DNA of 64,000 bases from Zygnema cylindricum (Eukaryota; Streptophyta; Zygnematophyceae; Zygnematales; Zygnemataceae). The notes below the pieces were generated by a model. That model had not been told where the DNA came from and ran no database searches. It saw nothing but the letters and a program-made list of their open reading frames with translations. Positions 11,125 through 22,837 of the stretch are shown one piece after another (position 1 is the first letter of the stretch; each line of letters starts with the position of its first letter). A program made the translations under genes and the position numbers. The stretch covers positions 1 to 64,000 of the forward strand of contig JBBHKE010001622.1 of NCBI GenBank assembly GCA_037447655.1, read 5' to 3'.

Positions 11125-13012
11125 GAGTATGTGATCTTTCACCATACTCAACATATTTATTTTCAATCATAGTCATCAGCTACAACTACATCTCCACAAA
11201 TCCCTCTACCAGATGCAGCACCTGTTGCAGAACCAGATTTTGCATCAGTATCTACGCCACTTCCTACACATGTGAAATCAGCAAATCCAGATCAAGTTTC
11301 GGCACCTGCAACAGCTCAAAATAGGAAAACAAATATCAGGTTGCCGACAATTTCAGCGTTAGAATTTTCGGGGGGAAGAAGAACCAACAGCCGTCTGCAA
11401 GCAAGCTCACATTTTGCTTTCTCCGCAGCTATAACGGAACCGTTAACAATTCACGAAGCCTTCTCATCACTGGAGAGAAACCACAGGATCGAGGCGGTAA
11501 ATGACAAAATGAAGTCTATCATGGAGGCGCAAACGAGGGAGCTGGTGGATCTTCCTCCAGGCAGAAAAGCCATCGGCAACAAATGGGTGTTCAAAGTGAA
11601 ACTCAACCCGAACAACACCATCGAAAGGTACAAGGCCAGACTTGTGGCCAAAGGTTGCAATCACAAAGAAGGTATTGATTTTGAGGAAACCTTCTCTCCA
11701 ATTGTCAGATTTCCCACTGTTAGAATCTTACTAAGTTTGGCTGCTATAGAAAACATGGAAATCCACCAGATGGACGTTAAGACTTTTTTCCTGCATGGAG
11801 AGTTAGAAGAAACCATTTACATGAAACAACCGGAGATGTATGCAGAGAAAGGGAAAGAAAACTTAGTCCATAACTAATAAAATCTTTGTATCGGCTGAAA
11901 AAAGCACCCAGACAATAAAACTTAAAACTATATGAATTTCTTACTGGACTAAATTTCAAAGGATTAGTTCAGATCATTCAATGTATGTAGTAGAAGGGGA
12001 GGATGGGATTCTTTATATTGCTCCATATGTGGATGACTTGCATTTAATAAGCAAGTTTATGGATGAGATAAATCGAATTAAAGTTGCTTTAAGGTCAAGG
12101 TTCGAGATGAAGGACCTTGGTGAATCTAAGTATATCTTATGAATACATGTAGAGAGAGACAGAAACATAAAACTCATTATGTTAACCCAAAAGGAAGCAA
12201 TAAGTAATATGCTAGAAAAATTTGAAATGAAAGATGTAAAAGGATTTGTAACTCCAATGGAATTCAGACAGAAGCTTGATGGAAGTGAGTGAGACTCAGG
12301 CATAATGGCTAGTGAGAGCCTTGAGTCAGGGGAGCAAGAGTTTATTGCTCCAAAGCCGTATAGACAGGTAGTGGGAAGTCTCATATACTTCATGAATTGT
12401 ACGAGGCCTGACATTGCAGCAGCTGTAGGAGTCCTAAGTAGAAGTCTGCAGAATCGTAAGAGGGCAGACTGGGAAGCTGCAAAAAGAGTTTTGAGATACC
12501 TTGCAGGGACTCGAGATCTTAAGCCGATACTCGGAGGAGGAGAAGTGAAAATGCAGACTTGGAGTGACGCCAACTATGGGGATATGCCAAGCCGAAAATC
12601 CACAACCGGCTTCTTTCTAAAGATCGGAGATGGAACTTGTTGCTGGAGCAGCAAGCAGCAAAAGGTCACAACGCAGTTTACAATGGAGTTTGTGTACATG
12701 GAAGCAGCTTCTACACTCAAAGAACTCATATGGGTTAAGTCCATTTTGCAGGAACTTGGATACATGCAGACAGGTCCACATATTATTTGGTGTGACAATC
12801 AGGCAGCCATTGCTATTGCTACTAACCCGAGTCATCACTTTAAGAGCAAGCACATGGATGTCATAATTCATTTTGTGAGAGAAAATTTGCTTGTAAGAGT
12901 GCTAAAACTGTGTTATTTACCGGATGACAAAATGGTTGCTGACATGCTAACAAAACCCCATCCTGCTCCTAAGTTGCAGTTTTGTAGAAAGGCTATTGGG
13001 GTGAGTGAGTGA
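11125..13012 (+). pseudogene. pol: Copia A element 2 reverse transcriptase-RNase H
   Basis: After a variable Ser/Thr/Pro-rich linker, RT begins with AFSSLERNHRIEAVNDKMKS and LPPGRKAIGNKWVFKVKL. It continues through VRFPTVRILLSLAA and HQMDVKTFFLHGELEE to stops at 11875. A frameshifted stretch follows, then the catalytic motif as YVDDLHLIS near 12025. From 12305 the RNase H half is open to its natural end at 13012, with TWSDANYGD, WCDNQAAIAIATNPS and MLTKPHPAPK. This shows that family A once had a standard copia gag-pol order. Confidence 0.85.
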
Positions 13013-13035
13013 CTGAGTCTAAATATTTAGGGGAG

Positions 13036-14023
13036 TGTTGAAATTGGAAATCTTTACTCAGTAGATAGAGTTGTGAGGAGGAAATAAATACTTAGAGTAT
13101 TTTGGGAAATGAAAACCTGTAATACTTACCTCAAATAGTTTTACAGTAACAGTAGACTACGAAAGTGTACTGTACGGCCAGTTGGACACGCGTCGGCAGG
13201 AAAAGGGTGTTGGAGGTTTCACGGAGTAGCACCAATGACCAGTTACACGTGTCGCGAGATTAACAAGCAGATTGATGAAATCAGACGAAAGGAATGCGAA
13301 CCGCATATCTGGAAAAGTATGGTACGGTCAGCCAAGAAGGGTCGTTGATTGACATCAAATTGACGGACACGATTCAGAAGGGACCACAAATGACGAAGCA
13401 CACTTGGACCGTATCAGGTGCTCCGTACTACACGACAACAGTCGGCCGGATGCTATGGACCACTGCTGACTAAGCGCCAGGAACATTTAATGTACGACCT
13501 TCTATTTGTAAATATCTGGAAACAAGGATTTGTAGTTTAGCTAATTTAAAATAGTGTCGCACTATTCTGATTTAGAGAAAAGGGAAAATTAGGTTTTGGA
13601 AGTACTCTTAGAATAGTAAGTACAGTTTTAGTACTTTGTCGTAGCATAAGACAATACTGTAGTAGAGTCACTTAAATAAGTGTGACCAGTAGATACTCAT
13701 TGTGAGTATATAGTTTAGGACTTAGACAAATTGTGATCATCCAAGTCTTGGAATATTAATAAACTTAGGCAGTTTTTTGTGAATCTGCAGTGTGAATATC
13801 TAATGGTTGACTAGATCAATTGAGTTGAAACTTTGTGGAGTGATTCTACACTGTGTTTACTACTATTATGCCGAATTTGGGTCTGTATAGATCATTGAGT
13901 TACATTCTGTTATATCTTGAAGTTGGCTGTTGAGTAGAGTGTTTGATAGCTTTTGTTTTAGATGTCTTCTTCCACTACTACTCGTGCTGTGTCTCCTCCA
14001 GCTACTGTGGTTGTAGAACAACA
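13036..14023 (+). repeat. Copia A LTR 3 (shared by elements 2 and 3)
   Basis: 988 bp from TGTTGAAATTGG to GAACAACA, preceded by the polypurine tract AAATATTTAGGGGAG and followed by the PBS GGTTATGGGCC at 14024. The sequence is closest to LTR 1, supporting duplication of the unit LTR 1 plus internal region 1. It lacks the LTR 1 hairpin. Confidence 0.9.
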
Positions 14024-14900
14024 GGTTATGGGCCTTTCATCAAGAATTCCCATATTAAACGGCCAAAAGTATGCTTACTAGGCGGCGATGGTTGAATCCA
14101 TATTTGAAACTGGTTATTTATTGTGGGTCTTGGATGGTACTTTAGATGAAACAGACCCGAGCTGGGCGAAGAAAAACTCATTGGCTCGAAATATTTTGAT
14201 ATGTGCATCTCAAAGAATTTGGTAATGTCTCGGCTCAAAATGAAGAAAGCGAAAGAAATCTGGGAATCACTAAAAACTGCTTTTGAGAAATCTAATGTCC
14301 AAGAGGAACTTCTAGTGGCTGGACAAATCTGGGACTATAAATACTCCGGGGGGAGTATGGTGGAGTACTGTGATAAATTTCGTGCTCTTATTGATGCACA
14401 TTCGTCTGTTAGTGGCTCATTTCCTGAGTTCCAGCAGGCAGCCTTACTTGTTAGAGGACTCCCTAGTACTATGAAAGGAGTGTCTGTCCAGCTGAAAACT
14501 CATGATAAGTCTAGCAGGACATTTCAGTTAGTATACAATCTGATCTTAGAAGAAGAAGTAACTACTAAAATACTTCATGGAGAGAGAAAGGTAGAAGCTT
14601 TGAAAACAGATTTTGACTGGAAAACAGTACTTAATCAGAACAAAAATCAGGATAGGAATCAGAATCTGAATCAGTATAATAATAGGTCAATAAGACAGTC
14701 TACCACTTGCTTTTACTGCTCTGAAAAGGGACATGGATACAAGTACTGTTTGAAGCTCAAAAAGGCGAATGAAACAGGATTATATCGTCCAGGCTGGCAG
14801 CAGAGCCCATATTATAAAGGCTTTTTTTGGGAATTCTTATCGGGGAATTGCTCTCTTCTCAAGCTCTGCAACTGAAAGAAGACCCATTGTCTTATGCTTA
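13962..14900 (+). pseudogene. gag: Copia A element 3 Gag
   Basis: It starts in LTR 3 (MSSSTTTRAVSPP) and has the same QKYAY-then-stop lesion as element 1 (near 14080), then a frame disturbance near 14210. From 14201 a 224-residue open frame carries the UBN2-type region (IWDYKYSGGSMVEYCDKF, LLVRGLPSTMKG) and the zinc knuckle CFYCSEKGHGYKYC near 14708. It is nearly identical to element 1; shared stops show that the lesions predate the duplication. Confidence 0.8.
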
Positions 14901-14925
14901 AAGTGAAGAAGCAGAATTATTCGCA

Positions 14926-15949
14926 ATGGCGGCAGCTATGAAAGGTCAAAGAGATACAGGATGGATCATGGATATCGGAGCTTCGGCACACATGTGTTGG
15001 AACAAATCCAGTTTTTCCAGCCTCAAGACGACAACTCCCAAAAACATCTACAATGCTTGCGGCATGAGTGTGCAAACTTCGGCAAAGGGTGATGTATCTT
15101 TAATGGTAGATGTGGGGGGAAAGTCTGTAGAGAGAACTCTCCACAATGTGTTATATGTACCAGAGTTCAAAAAGAATCTATTTTCTACTTCTTTGGTAGA
15201 GAGCAAAGGCTTTGATGTAATCCTCAAAGGAGGAAGACATGTTGTTAGCAAGCTAGGAAAAGTTGAAATGACAGGAACTAGAGATGCAAGCAAGATGTAT
15301 ACGATAAATATGGTTGAATACAAAGAAAATGATGTTCTCTATTCCAGTGTATCATCTGTAATTGAGTTATGGCATAAAAGATTAGGCCATATCAATTATG
15401 ATAGCTTGCAAAAGATGGTGAATTCAGGAAAAATTGAGAGTGTCTTTCTTACCTTCCAGCCTGTGAAATCATGTGAAGAATGCTCACTTGGAAAGATTCA
15501 CAAATTACCTTTTCCCTAGCAATCTGGCCACAGATCGGACAAAGTTCTACAACTTATCCACTCGGATGTTCTCGGCCCATCACAAGTTCCATCAGCTCGA
15601 GGTGTCCACTATATGGTTACATTCACTGATGACTACTCAAGGTTCACAAGAGTCTACTTCATGTAGCACAAGAGTGAAGTGTTTACACACTTCAAGCACT
15701 ACAAGGCATGGGCAGAAAAGCTACATGGAGTTTCGATCGTGACACTAAGATCGGACAACGGAGGAGAATATACTTCAAAGGAGTTCGAATAGTTTCTCCT
15801 CCAGGAAGGTATTAGTCATAACCTGCCTGTTCCGTACACACCGGAACAAAATGGTGTATCTGAAAGACTAAATACAACTATCACAGAATGGGCTAGGTCT
15901 ATGCTTGCAGACAAAGGTTTAGATTTGAAATTCTGGGCAAAAGCACACA
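14926..15949 (+). pseudogene. pol: Copia A element 3 protease and integrase, 3'-truncated
   Basis: WIMDIGASAHMC at the start carries the same Asp-Ile-Gly change as element 1. The integrase zinc module (LWHKRLGHINYDSLQ, CEECSLGK) and core (HSDVLGPS, RSDNGGEYTSKEF, NGVSERLN) follow, with stops at 15517 and 15664. The integrase is cut at about 15949 by the filler at the same point as in element 1. A recent duplicate of 5418-6450. Confidence 0.8.
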
Positions 15950-16089
15950 GAAAGTCTTATTTCACAAGGGTGAAGCTATAATGGGTTTGTGATTGTCAAA
16001 GGGTCCGTCATTTGGATTTATATCAACTTGGAGTCGGCACTATCTAGATAAGCTTCTTTTGGATCTGCGATTTTTGTGGGCAATGGAGC
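15950..16089 (+). other. Filler replacing ~1.1 kb of pol in element 3
   Basis: This matches the filler at 6451-6590 almost base for base and has the same junctions. It also resembles the reverse complement of about 23705-23870. The identical junctions mean that elements 1 and 3 descend from one deleted copy. Confidence 0.75.
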
Positions 16090-17223
16090 ACACAGAGTTT
16101 TAAGGCTGAAACAAGCCCCCAGACAATGGAACTTCAAACTAGATGAATTTTTTACTAGACTAGGATTTCAAAGGATTAGTTCAGATCATTCAGTGTATGT
16201 ACTGGAAGGGGAGGATGGGATTCTTAATATTACTATATATGTGGATGACTTGCTTCTAATAAGCAAGTCTATGGATAAGATAAATCGAATTAAAGCGGCC
16301 TTAAGGTCGAGGTTTGAGATAAAGGACCTTGGTGAATCTAAGAATATCTTAAGAATACAGGTAGAGGGAGACAGAACAAAAAACTCATTATGTTAACTCA
16401 AAAGGAAGCAATAAGTAATATGCTGGAAAAAATTGAAATGAAAGATGTAAAAGGATCTGTAACACCAATTGAATTTAGACAGAAGCTTGATGGAAGTGAG
16501 TCAGACTCAGGCATAATGGTTAGTTAGAGCCTAGAGTCAGGGGAGAAAGAGTTTATGGCTTCACAGCCGTATAGACAGGTAGTGGGAAGTCTCATATACT
16601 TCATGAATTGTACGAGACCGGACATTGCGGCAGTTGTAGGAGTCCTAAGTAGAAGTCTGCAGAATCCTAAGAGGGCAGACTGGGAAGCTGCAAAAAGAGT
16701 TTTGAGATACCTTGCAGGGACTCGAGATCTTAAGCTGATACTCGGAGGAGGAGAAGTGAAAATGCAGACTTGGAGTGACGCCAGCTATGGGGATATGCCA
16801 AGCCGAAAATCTACAACCGGCTTTGTCCTATAGATCAGAGATGGAACTTGCTGCAGGAGCAGCAAGCAGCAAAAGTTTATAGCACAGTCCACAATAGAGT
16901 CAGAATACATTGCGGCAGCCTCTGTGGTCAAAAAACTCCTACGGGTGAAGTCCATTTTACAGGAACAAGGATACATGCAGATAGGGCCTCATTTCATTTG
17001 GTGTAACAACCAAGCGGCCATTGCTATTGCTACTAACCTAAGTCATCATTTTAAGAGCAAACACATGGATGTCAGACTTCATTTTGTGAGAGAAAATGTG
17101 CTTGCAAGAGTTGTAAAATTGAGTTATTTACCAGATGAGAAAATGGTAGCTGACATGCTAACCAAACCCATTTTTGCTCCTAAATTACATTTGTGTAAAA
17201 AGGCTATTGGGTTGAGTGAGTAA
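16090..17223 (+). pseudogene. pol: Copia A element 3 reverse transcriptase-RNase H
   Basis: It resumes at LKQAPRQWNFKLDEF, with the catalytic YVDDLLLISKS motif near 16239 and a frameshift near 16390. PYRQVVGSLIYFMNCTRPDIAA and TWSDASYGDMPSRKSTTGF follow, then a stop at 16831. The RNase H end (WCNNQAAIAIATNLS, MLTKPIFAPK) runs to 17223. The 140-bp duplication seen in element 1 is absent. The polypurine tract AAAGATTTAGGGGAG follows at 17232-17246. Confidence 0.8.
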
Positions 17224-17246
17224 CCAAGTCTAAAGATTTAGGGGAG

Positions 17247-18207
17247 TGTTGAATTTGGAAATCTTTAGTCAGTAGATAGAGTTGTGAGGAGGGGTTGAGG
17301 ACTTATAAAATATTGGGAAATGAAAAGATGTAATACTTACCTCAAATAGTGTTACAGTAAAAAAAGGTCAAGGGAGTGTACAGTACGGCCAGTTAGACAC
17401 GCGTCGTTAAGAAATGGGTGTTACAGGTTTCGCGGAGTAGCGCCGATGACCACTTGCGTTTGTCGGGCGATTAACGAGTGGATTGACGAATCGGACAAAC
17501 GGAATACAAGCCGCTTACCTGGGAATGAATTGTACGGTCAACTATGAGGGACAGTTGATGGTCATCGAATTGATGGACGCAATTCAGAATGGACCTCAAA
17601 TGACGAAGCACACTTGTACGGAATCAGGTGCTTCGTACTACACGACGACAGTCAGCCGGATGCTACTGACCAATGCTGACTAAGCACCAGGAACGTTTGA
17701 TGTACGGTCCTCTATTTGTAAATATTTGAAAACAAGGTTTTGTAGTTTAGTCAATTAAAAATAGTGTCGCACTATTCAGATTTTAGAAATGGCAAAATTA
17801 GGTTTTGGAAGTACTCTTTGAATAGTAAAGTATAGTTTTAGTACTTTGTCGTAGCATAAAACAGTACTCTAGTACAGTCACCCAGTAGATACTCATTGTG
17901 AGTATATAGTTTAGGACTTAGGCAAATTGTAATCTATCCAAGTCTTGGGATATTAATCACCTAATGCAGTTTTTGTGAATATGCAGAGTGAATATCTTAT
18001 GGTTGACTAGATCAATTGAGCTAAAACTTTAAGTACTAGTTCTACATTTTGTTTCCTATTGTGTTGCAAAAATAGAGTCTGCTTAGATCACTGAGTTGCT
18101 TTCTGCTACATCTTGAAGTTGGCTGTTGAGTAGCTTCTTTTTTTGATGTCTCCTTCCACTACTACTGCTGCTGGTTCTCCTCCTGCTACTGTGGTTGTAG
18201 AACAACA
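17247..18207 (+). repeat. Copia A LTR 4 (terminal)
   Basis: 961 bp, starting TGTTGAATTTGG and ending AGAACAACA. It contains the LTR-encoded Gag start ([20 protein letters not shown]) but no PBS follows; the next bases (CTAAGGGGGCAGATG) belong to another copia gag. This is therefore the true 3' end of the chain. It is the most diverged of the four LTRs. Confidence 0.85.
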
Positions 18208-19160
18208 CTAAGGGGGCAGATGTGGTAGAGGATGTTGGAGAAAGCATCGTGTTGGACATAGGGAAGGAGACGGGGAAGGAGAAACTCACACCGATGGCTA
18301 CTAGATCGGTTCGGGTGGCAGATAATTAGAAAACCGAGGCAAATGATATTGAAATCTAAGATTTCAACAATACTGTGGTGACTCATTTTATTCTCGGGCG
18401 TCTCACTCAAGTAGTGGCTACACCTCATCTTCATGTGGACATGGCAGACGAGTTGTGGGAGGCTCTTGTCAACATTTACAAGAGTGGTACGATTGAGTAG
18501 AAGAAGCTGGTAGATAAAAAGGTACAGGCATATGTGTACAAAAGGGGAAAGATGTTAGGTTTTCATAATGAATTGGGCGGGTTATTTATGGAGTTGGAGA
18601 GTGCAAGGAAAAGGGAAACGGAGAAAGAGAATGTGAATACTTTGTTGATGAAACTCCTAGATGTTTATGAAAACATTGTTAAAAGGGTTCAAACCTTGCC
18701 AAATTATCGATGGATTTGGAACTGCGTTGTGGGAATGATTTTGATTTGGGAAAGCACAATTGGGATTCTCTGAGGAGGAAAGTGTGTTCAAGCAATGGCT
18801 GCTGCAAAAAATTGGGGGGATAAGGATTCCAATAAACCTTATGGAAACTTTGGTGGAGTTGGAAGAAGAAATCAATCGGACGGATCAGGATCGAGACCTC
18901 TGAAAAGGCTTTGTCACTTTTGTAAGAAGTCAAGACATTACATGGCAGAGTTTACTAAAATGACAGAACTGAGATTAAAGGAGGAGTAGATCGGAAAACT
19001 AGCCGCAAGAAAGAAAAATGCATTTGTGGCAACACAAGTCATGGGAGGGGATTATGATGAGGAAGATGGAGAACTTCTCCTCAATGAGGAGCTGGAGGTG
19101 AAAGGTGAGCCGGAGATTCTAAGGAGGCAAAAGTGTGCTTTTGGTGGAGTAAAAAAAGCT
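18208..19160 (+). pseudogene. gag: Copia E Gag (G-like), 5'-truncated
   Basis: The sequence resembles the gag at 59812-60790 from its GADGG-like region onward: VATPHLHVDMADELWEALVNI, then VYKRGKMLGFHNELGGLFMELES. A zinc-knuckle-like CHFCKKSRHYMAEF near 18910 follows, in which the last Cys is Phe. An acidic EEDGELLLNEELE tail ends it. Several stops (18328, 18352, 18772, 18987) break the frame. Its 5' LTR and N-terminus are replaced by the end of the copia A chain. Confidence 0.7.
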
Positions 19161-20291
19161 CCTGAAGAAGGCTAGATTAAAGATTTTGGAGCCTCTATCT
19201 ATATGTCTAGATAAAAAGCATCGTTTACCAAAATGAGAAAGATCCCTACTGTAGATATAGAGTATGGGGATGGGAGGATAGTAACCACTAATTTAGTGGG
19301 ATCTGTGGATCTGTGGATCTGTGGATCTGAGAGTCTTAGTTGATGGTAAGACATCCATAATCACTTTCTCGGATGTTCTTTTTATCCGATAGTTGAACAA
19401 GAATCTTATCTCTACGTCGGTCTTAGATGATAAGGTTTTGCGACTAGTAATAAGAAAGGAGTCTTTGTTGCTAGCTATGGGAATAAAGTGTACTTCACAG
19501 CTGAAAAGGGTAGCCAAAGAATGTTTAGGTTAAATTTGAGTAATTAAAAGATGGGAGTTTACTATGCCGGTGTAAGTGATTTGATGATGTGGCATAAAAG
19601 ATTGGCACATGTGCATCTAGATAGATTTAAAGAATTGAACAACATGGGTGTAGTTGAGGGAATAAATTTTGGAGATAATGAGACCTTGGATGATTGTAGT
19701 GGATGTGCTCAAGGTAAGACCCACAGATTACCATTCCCAAAAACCGCAACATATAAGGGTGAAAAAGTCTTAGATCTAGTTCACACTCACATATGGGGAC
19801 TGGCCATAGTGCCATCAGTTGGAGGGAAAATATTTATGTTTACTATCACTGATGATTGGTCTAGATACTCCAGAGTATATTTCTTGAAAAATAAATCTGA
19901 GGCTTCGGCTTATTTTAAAGAGTATAAAGCATGGAGTGAGAAGCTTCATGAGACACGTATTAAAAGAGTGAGGAGTGATAATGGTGGGGATTACACTTCT
20001 AATGAGTTTGAGGATTTTTTGAAAGAGGAAGGAGTTCAACACCAAAAGACAGTTCTAAAAAACCCAGTAAAAAACGGTGTAGCCGAGAGACTAAATCGGA
20101 CACAAAGTGATAGTGCTCGTAGTATGTTGACAGATAAAAAGATAAGGAAACGTTTTTGTGCTGAAGCTATAAATTGTGCCAATTATCTCAAAACTAGAGT
20201 CCTTACCTCGGCAATAAAAGGACGAACACCTTATGAAAGATGGACCGGGAGAAAACCTAATATTTCACACTTAAAGGTGTTTGAAAACTAA
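19161..20291 (+). pseudogene. pol: Copia E protease and integrase
   Basis: The protease site is degraded to DFGASIYMSR near 19180 with stops on both sides, and a short repeat (GGATCTGTGGATCTGT) near 19300 marks a local expansion. From 19551 a 246-residue open frame holds the integrase zinc module (MWHKRLAHVHLDRFKEL, CSGCAQGKTHRLPFP) and the core. The first catalytic Asp of the usual HTD motif reads HTHIWG (His), the second is RSDNGGDYTSNEF, and the Glu is GVAERLNRT. Ends in ISHLKVFEN and a stop. Confidence 0.75.
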
Positions 20292-21864
20292 GTGTTTATT
20301 CTAAACACATAAAAATCTGATTGGAAGTTAGATGCAAGGGAAAATCCGTGATACTTACTTGGGTATGATAAAAATGTAAAGGGATATAGAGTTTATGATC
20401 TTGGAAGAGAAGACATAATTTTAGGAAAGCACTTGGTAGTCATGGATGAAGGAAAGTCCCTAGATCCCTTTAAACACACTAAACTAGATGGAGTTATGAT
20501 TGAATCCGAAAATGAGTTAGATTCAGATTCTTCTAACCGAACTCCGGTTTAGCCTGACCTTCAAGAGGAAGAGAAAAATCTGACCCATAGTTATCCTCTC
20601 TTGGAGTCACAGCTTCCGATTCAAACCGAGGAAGAAAATGAGGAAAGAACCGAAAAGGATGATCAAAGTCTGAGGATAGACTCCAAGGATAGGGGAGAAG
20701 TTGAAGTCGTTCGGAAAAATCCGAGATTACCCTCTATTCTAACATTGGAGTTGGAATGAGGAAGGAGAACCAGCAAGAGACTTCAAGAGAGACAAGTGAA
20801 TAACAAAGTAACTAAGCTGTCACATTTAAGGGAACTCTAACTTATTCGGAAGCAGTTAAAAGTACGGAATGTAGTAGATGGATGACATCCATTGATGATG
20901 AGATGGCTTCCATTATGGAAGCGAACACAGGGGAGTTGGTGGATTGTCCTCTGGACAGAAAGCCGATAGGATGTAAGTGGGTATTTAAGTTGAAACTCAA
21001 TCCGGATAACCCTAACGAGCGATACAAGGCCAGATTAGTAGATATAAAATGAAAGATTTGGGGGAGGCAAATTATATTTTGGGAATTCAGATGGAGAGGG
21101 ATAAAGAGAAAAGAACAACTAGACTAACTCAAAAATAAACAATTGGAAATATGCTTGAGAAAATTCAAATGGATAAAGCAAATAGTTGTACGACTCCAAT
21201 GGACTTCAATAAGGGAAATGAGGGGAGCTAAGAAGAGGGAGTCTTGATCTTAGATAATGAGTTAGGACCTGAGGAAAGCAAGTTTATGTAAAATATTCCG
21301 TACAAAGAGATAGTCTAGAGTTTAATATATTTTATGAACTGTACTCGTCCTTATATAGCAGCAGCTATATAAATATTCAATAGGAGTTTGAATGATCCTA
21401 GAAAGAAAGATTGGGAAGCAGCCAAAAGGGTCAAGCGATACTTGATAGGAACAAGAGATCGCTGGTTGCATTTGGGAGGGGATAACACTAACATCACCAC
21501 TTGGAGTGATGCCAGTTATAGGGATGCTCCAATGAGGAGGTGTACTTTTGTGTATGTGTTGTATGTTGGGAATGAAGCTTGCAATTGGAGCAGTAAGCAA
21601 CATATGGTGATTGCTTAGTCCACCGTCGAGGCTGTGTATATGGCCTCTTGTTTGGCTGTGAAAGAATTAATGTGGGTGAAATCTTTGCTTCAAGAACTTA
21701 GATATATGAAGAGTGGAATGCAAAAGTTATTTTGTGATAATCAAGCTGCCATTGCAATTGCAGCAACCCCTAAGAATCACTTTAAAGCAAAGCATATGGA
21801 TGTTCGTTTGAGCTTTGTTAAACAGAAGGTTGAGGATAAAGTATTTTATAATCTGTCTTCTTAG
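20292..21864 (+). pseudogene. pol: Copia E integrase tail, RT and RNase H with internal deletion
   Basis: The integrase tail (YDKNVKGYRVYDLGREDIIL) and an acidic linker run to about 20820. RT then starts with WMTSIDDEMASIMEAN and [23 protein letters not shown]. At about 21046 it jumps straight to MKDLGEANYILGIQMERD, skipping the whole catalytic core including the YVDD motif. RNase H pieces (NDPRKKDWEAAKRV, TWSDASYRD, FCDNQAAIAIAATPKNHFK) follow to 21864, where the last ~40 residues are lost. Many stops. Not functional. Confidence 0.75.
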
Positions 21865-21905
21865 TCAGTCTATGGTCTTTCTACATTTCTTATACTTGTC
21901 GTAGT

Positions 21906-22746
21906 TGTTGTTTTTAGAAAGCTTTAGTCCTCTCTATGCCTCAGCTGTGAGGGAGAGAGAGATGTTCAGGACTTAAGCTATTTTTGGTTGAGTTCGGTTC
22001 AGTACTTACCAAAATTAGTGTGACAGTGAAGTTGGGAGTTCACGGTTCATTCACACTTGGGCCACGCGTCGTCACTTGAGAGAAATGCGTGAGTATGTCC
22101 TCCGTGGACGTACGGAAATTTGGCAGGACCACGGGACTTCGTGAAGTAACATCTACGGTGCCAAATCCTCTAATCGGACAGCTGACAACCGCCGCCAACA
22201 AATACTGACGAGGCGTGACTAGATCACTATCACTTTACGTTGTTTGAACTTCGGTGTAAATATTTGGTAGAATGGAATTTTGTCTGTAGTGAATTAGCTG
22301 TTTAGTATTGAGAATGTGGTTTATGACATACCTTCAGTACACACGTATACTCACAGTATTTGTTGTGTTAGAATGTTAGATGTACGGCTGGAATTCCTCC
22401 GTACATCTTAGTGTAGTTTCGGTGTATAGAAGTAGGACTTAGTGAATTTGATTCATTAGGAACAAATGAAATGAAAACTGTACACTCAGTTTTATGTAAT
22501 TTCATTTCTGCATATTTCACAGACCTGTATGCGGAACTGATTCAAATTCTGTGTGTGTGTTTCTTTGTATGTTATCTACACTGTGGTAAACTTTCAGGAC
22601 CATAGGATTACTTTAGTGGAAGTTATACTCTGTCAAAGTTGCTGTTCAGCCATCGGTATTTGTGGAAGCTTCCTCTCTTGATTTGTTCTACGATGACTAC
22701 TGCTGCATCTTCTTCATCTTCAGTGCCAGCAGTTGTCTCAGAACAA
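21906..22746 (+). repeat. Copia C LTR, plus strand
   Basis: It starts TGTTGTTTTTAGAAAGC and matches, in the opposite orientation, 31741-32582. Near its end it has the LTR-encoded Gag start (MTTAASSSSSVPAVVSEQ) at 22693. The usual CAACA end and PBS are lost after GAACAA. It follows the RNase H of copia E with a truncated junction, so it may or may not be that element's own 3' LTR. About 90 unassigned bases follow. Confidence 0.75.
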
Positions 22747-22837
22747 TAGTAGCCACATTAAGAATTGCCAAGCAGCTATGGCGACCTTTAGCAGATGAGA
22801 AGAGAGGCAGAAGAACAGAGCTCCAGCAAAAGATAGG

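Larger units (their letters stand above)
3539..18207 (+). mobile_element. Chain of three Ty1/copia elements (family A) sharing LTRs
   Basis: Four closely related LTRs (3539-4525, 7888-8864, 13036-14023, 17247-18207) alternate with three internal regions, all on the plus strand and without flanking DNA between units. Each internal region opens with a PBS directly after an LTR and closes with a polypurine tract directly before the next. Internal regions 1 and 3 share the same deletion and filler, so they are copies of one another; region 2 is full length. This pattern fits unequal recombination between LTRs or segmental duplication. The five bases flanking the chain (CTATC left, CTAAG right) do not match. 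The left flank is gypsy gag, the right flank is another copia gag. Confidence 0.85.

Noticed and set aside
3534-18212. CTATC/CTAAG as target-site duplication of the whole copia A chain
   Set aside because: Only three of five bases agree and the flanks belong to different elements.
18208-21864. Host gene in the stretch between copia A and the C LTR
   Set aside because: All open frames there match copia gag, integrase or RNase H motifs.
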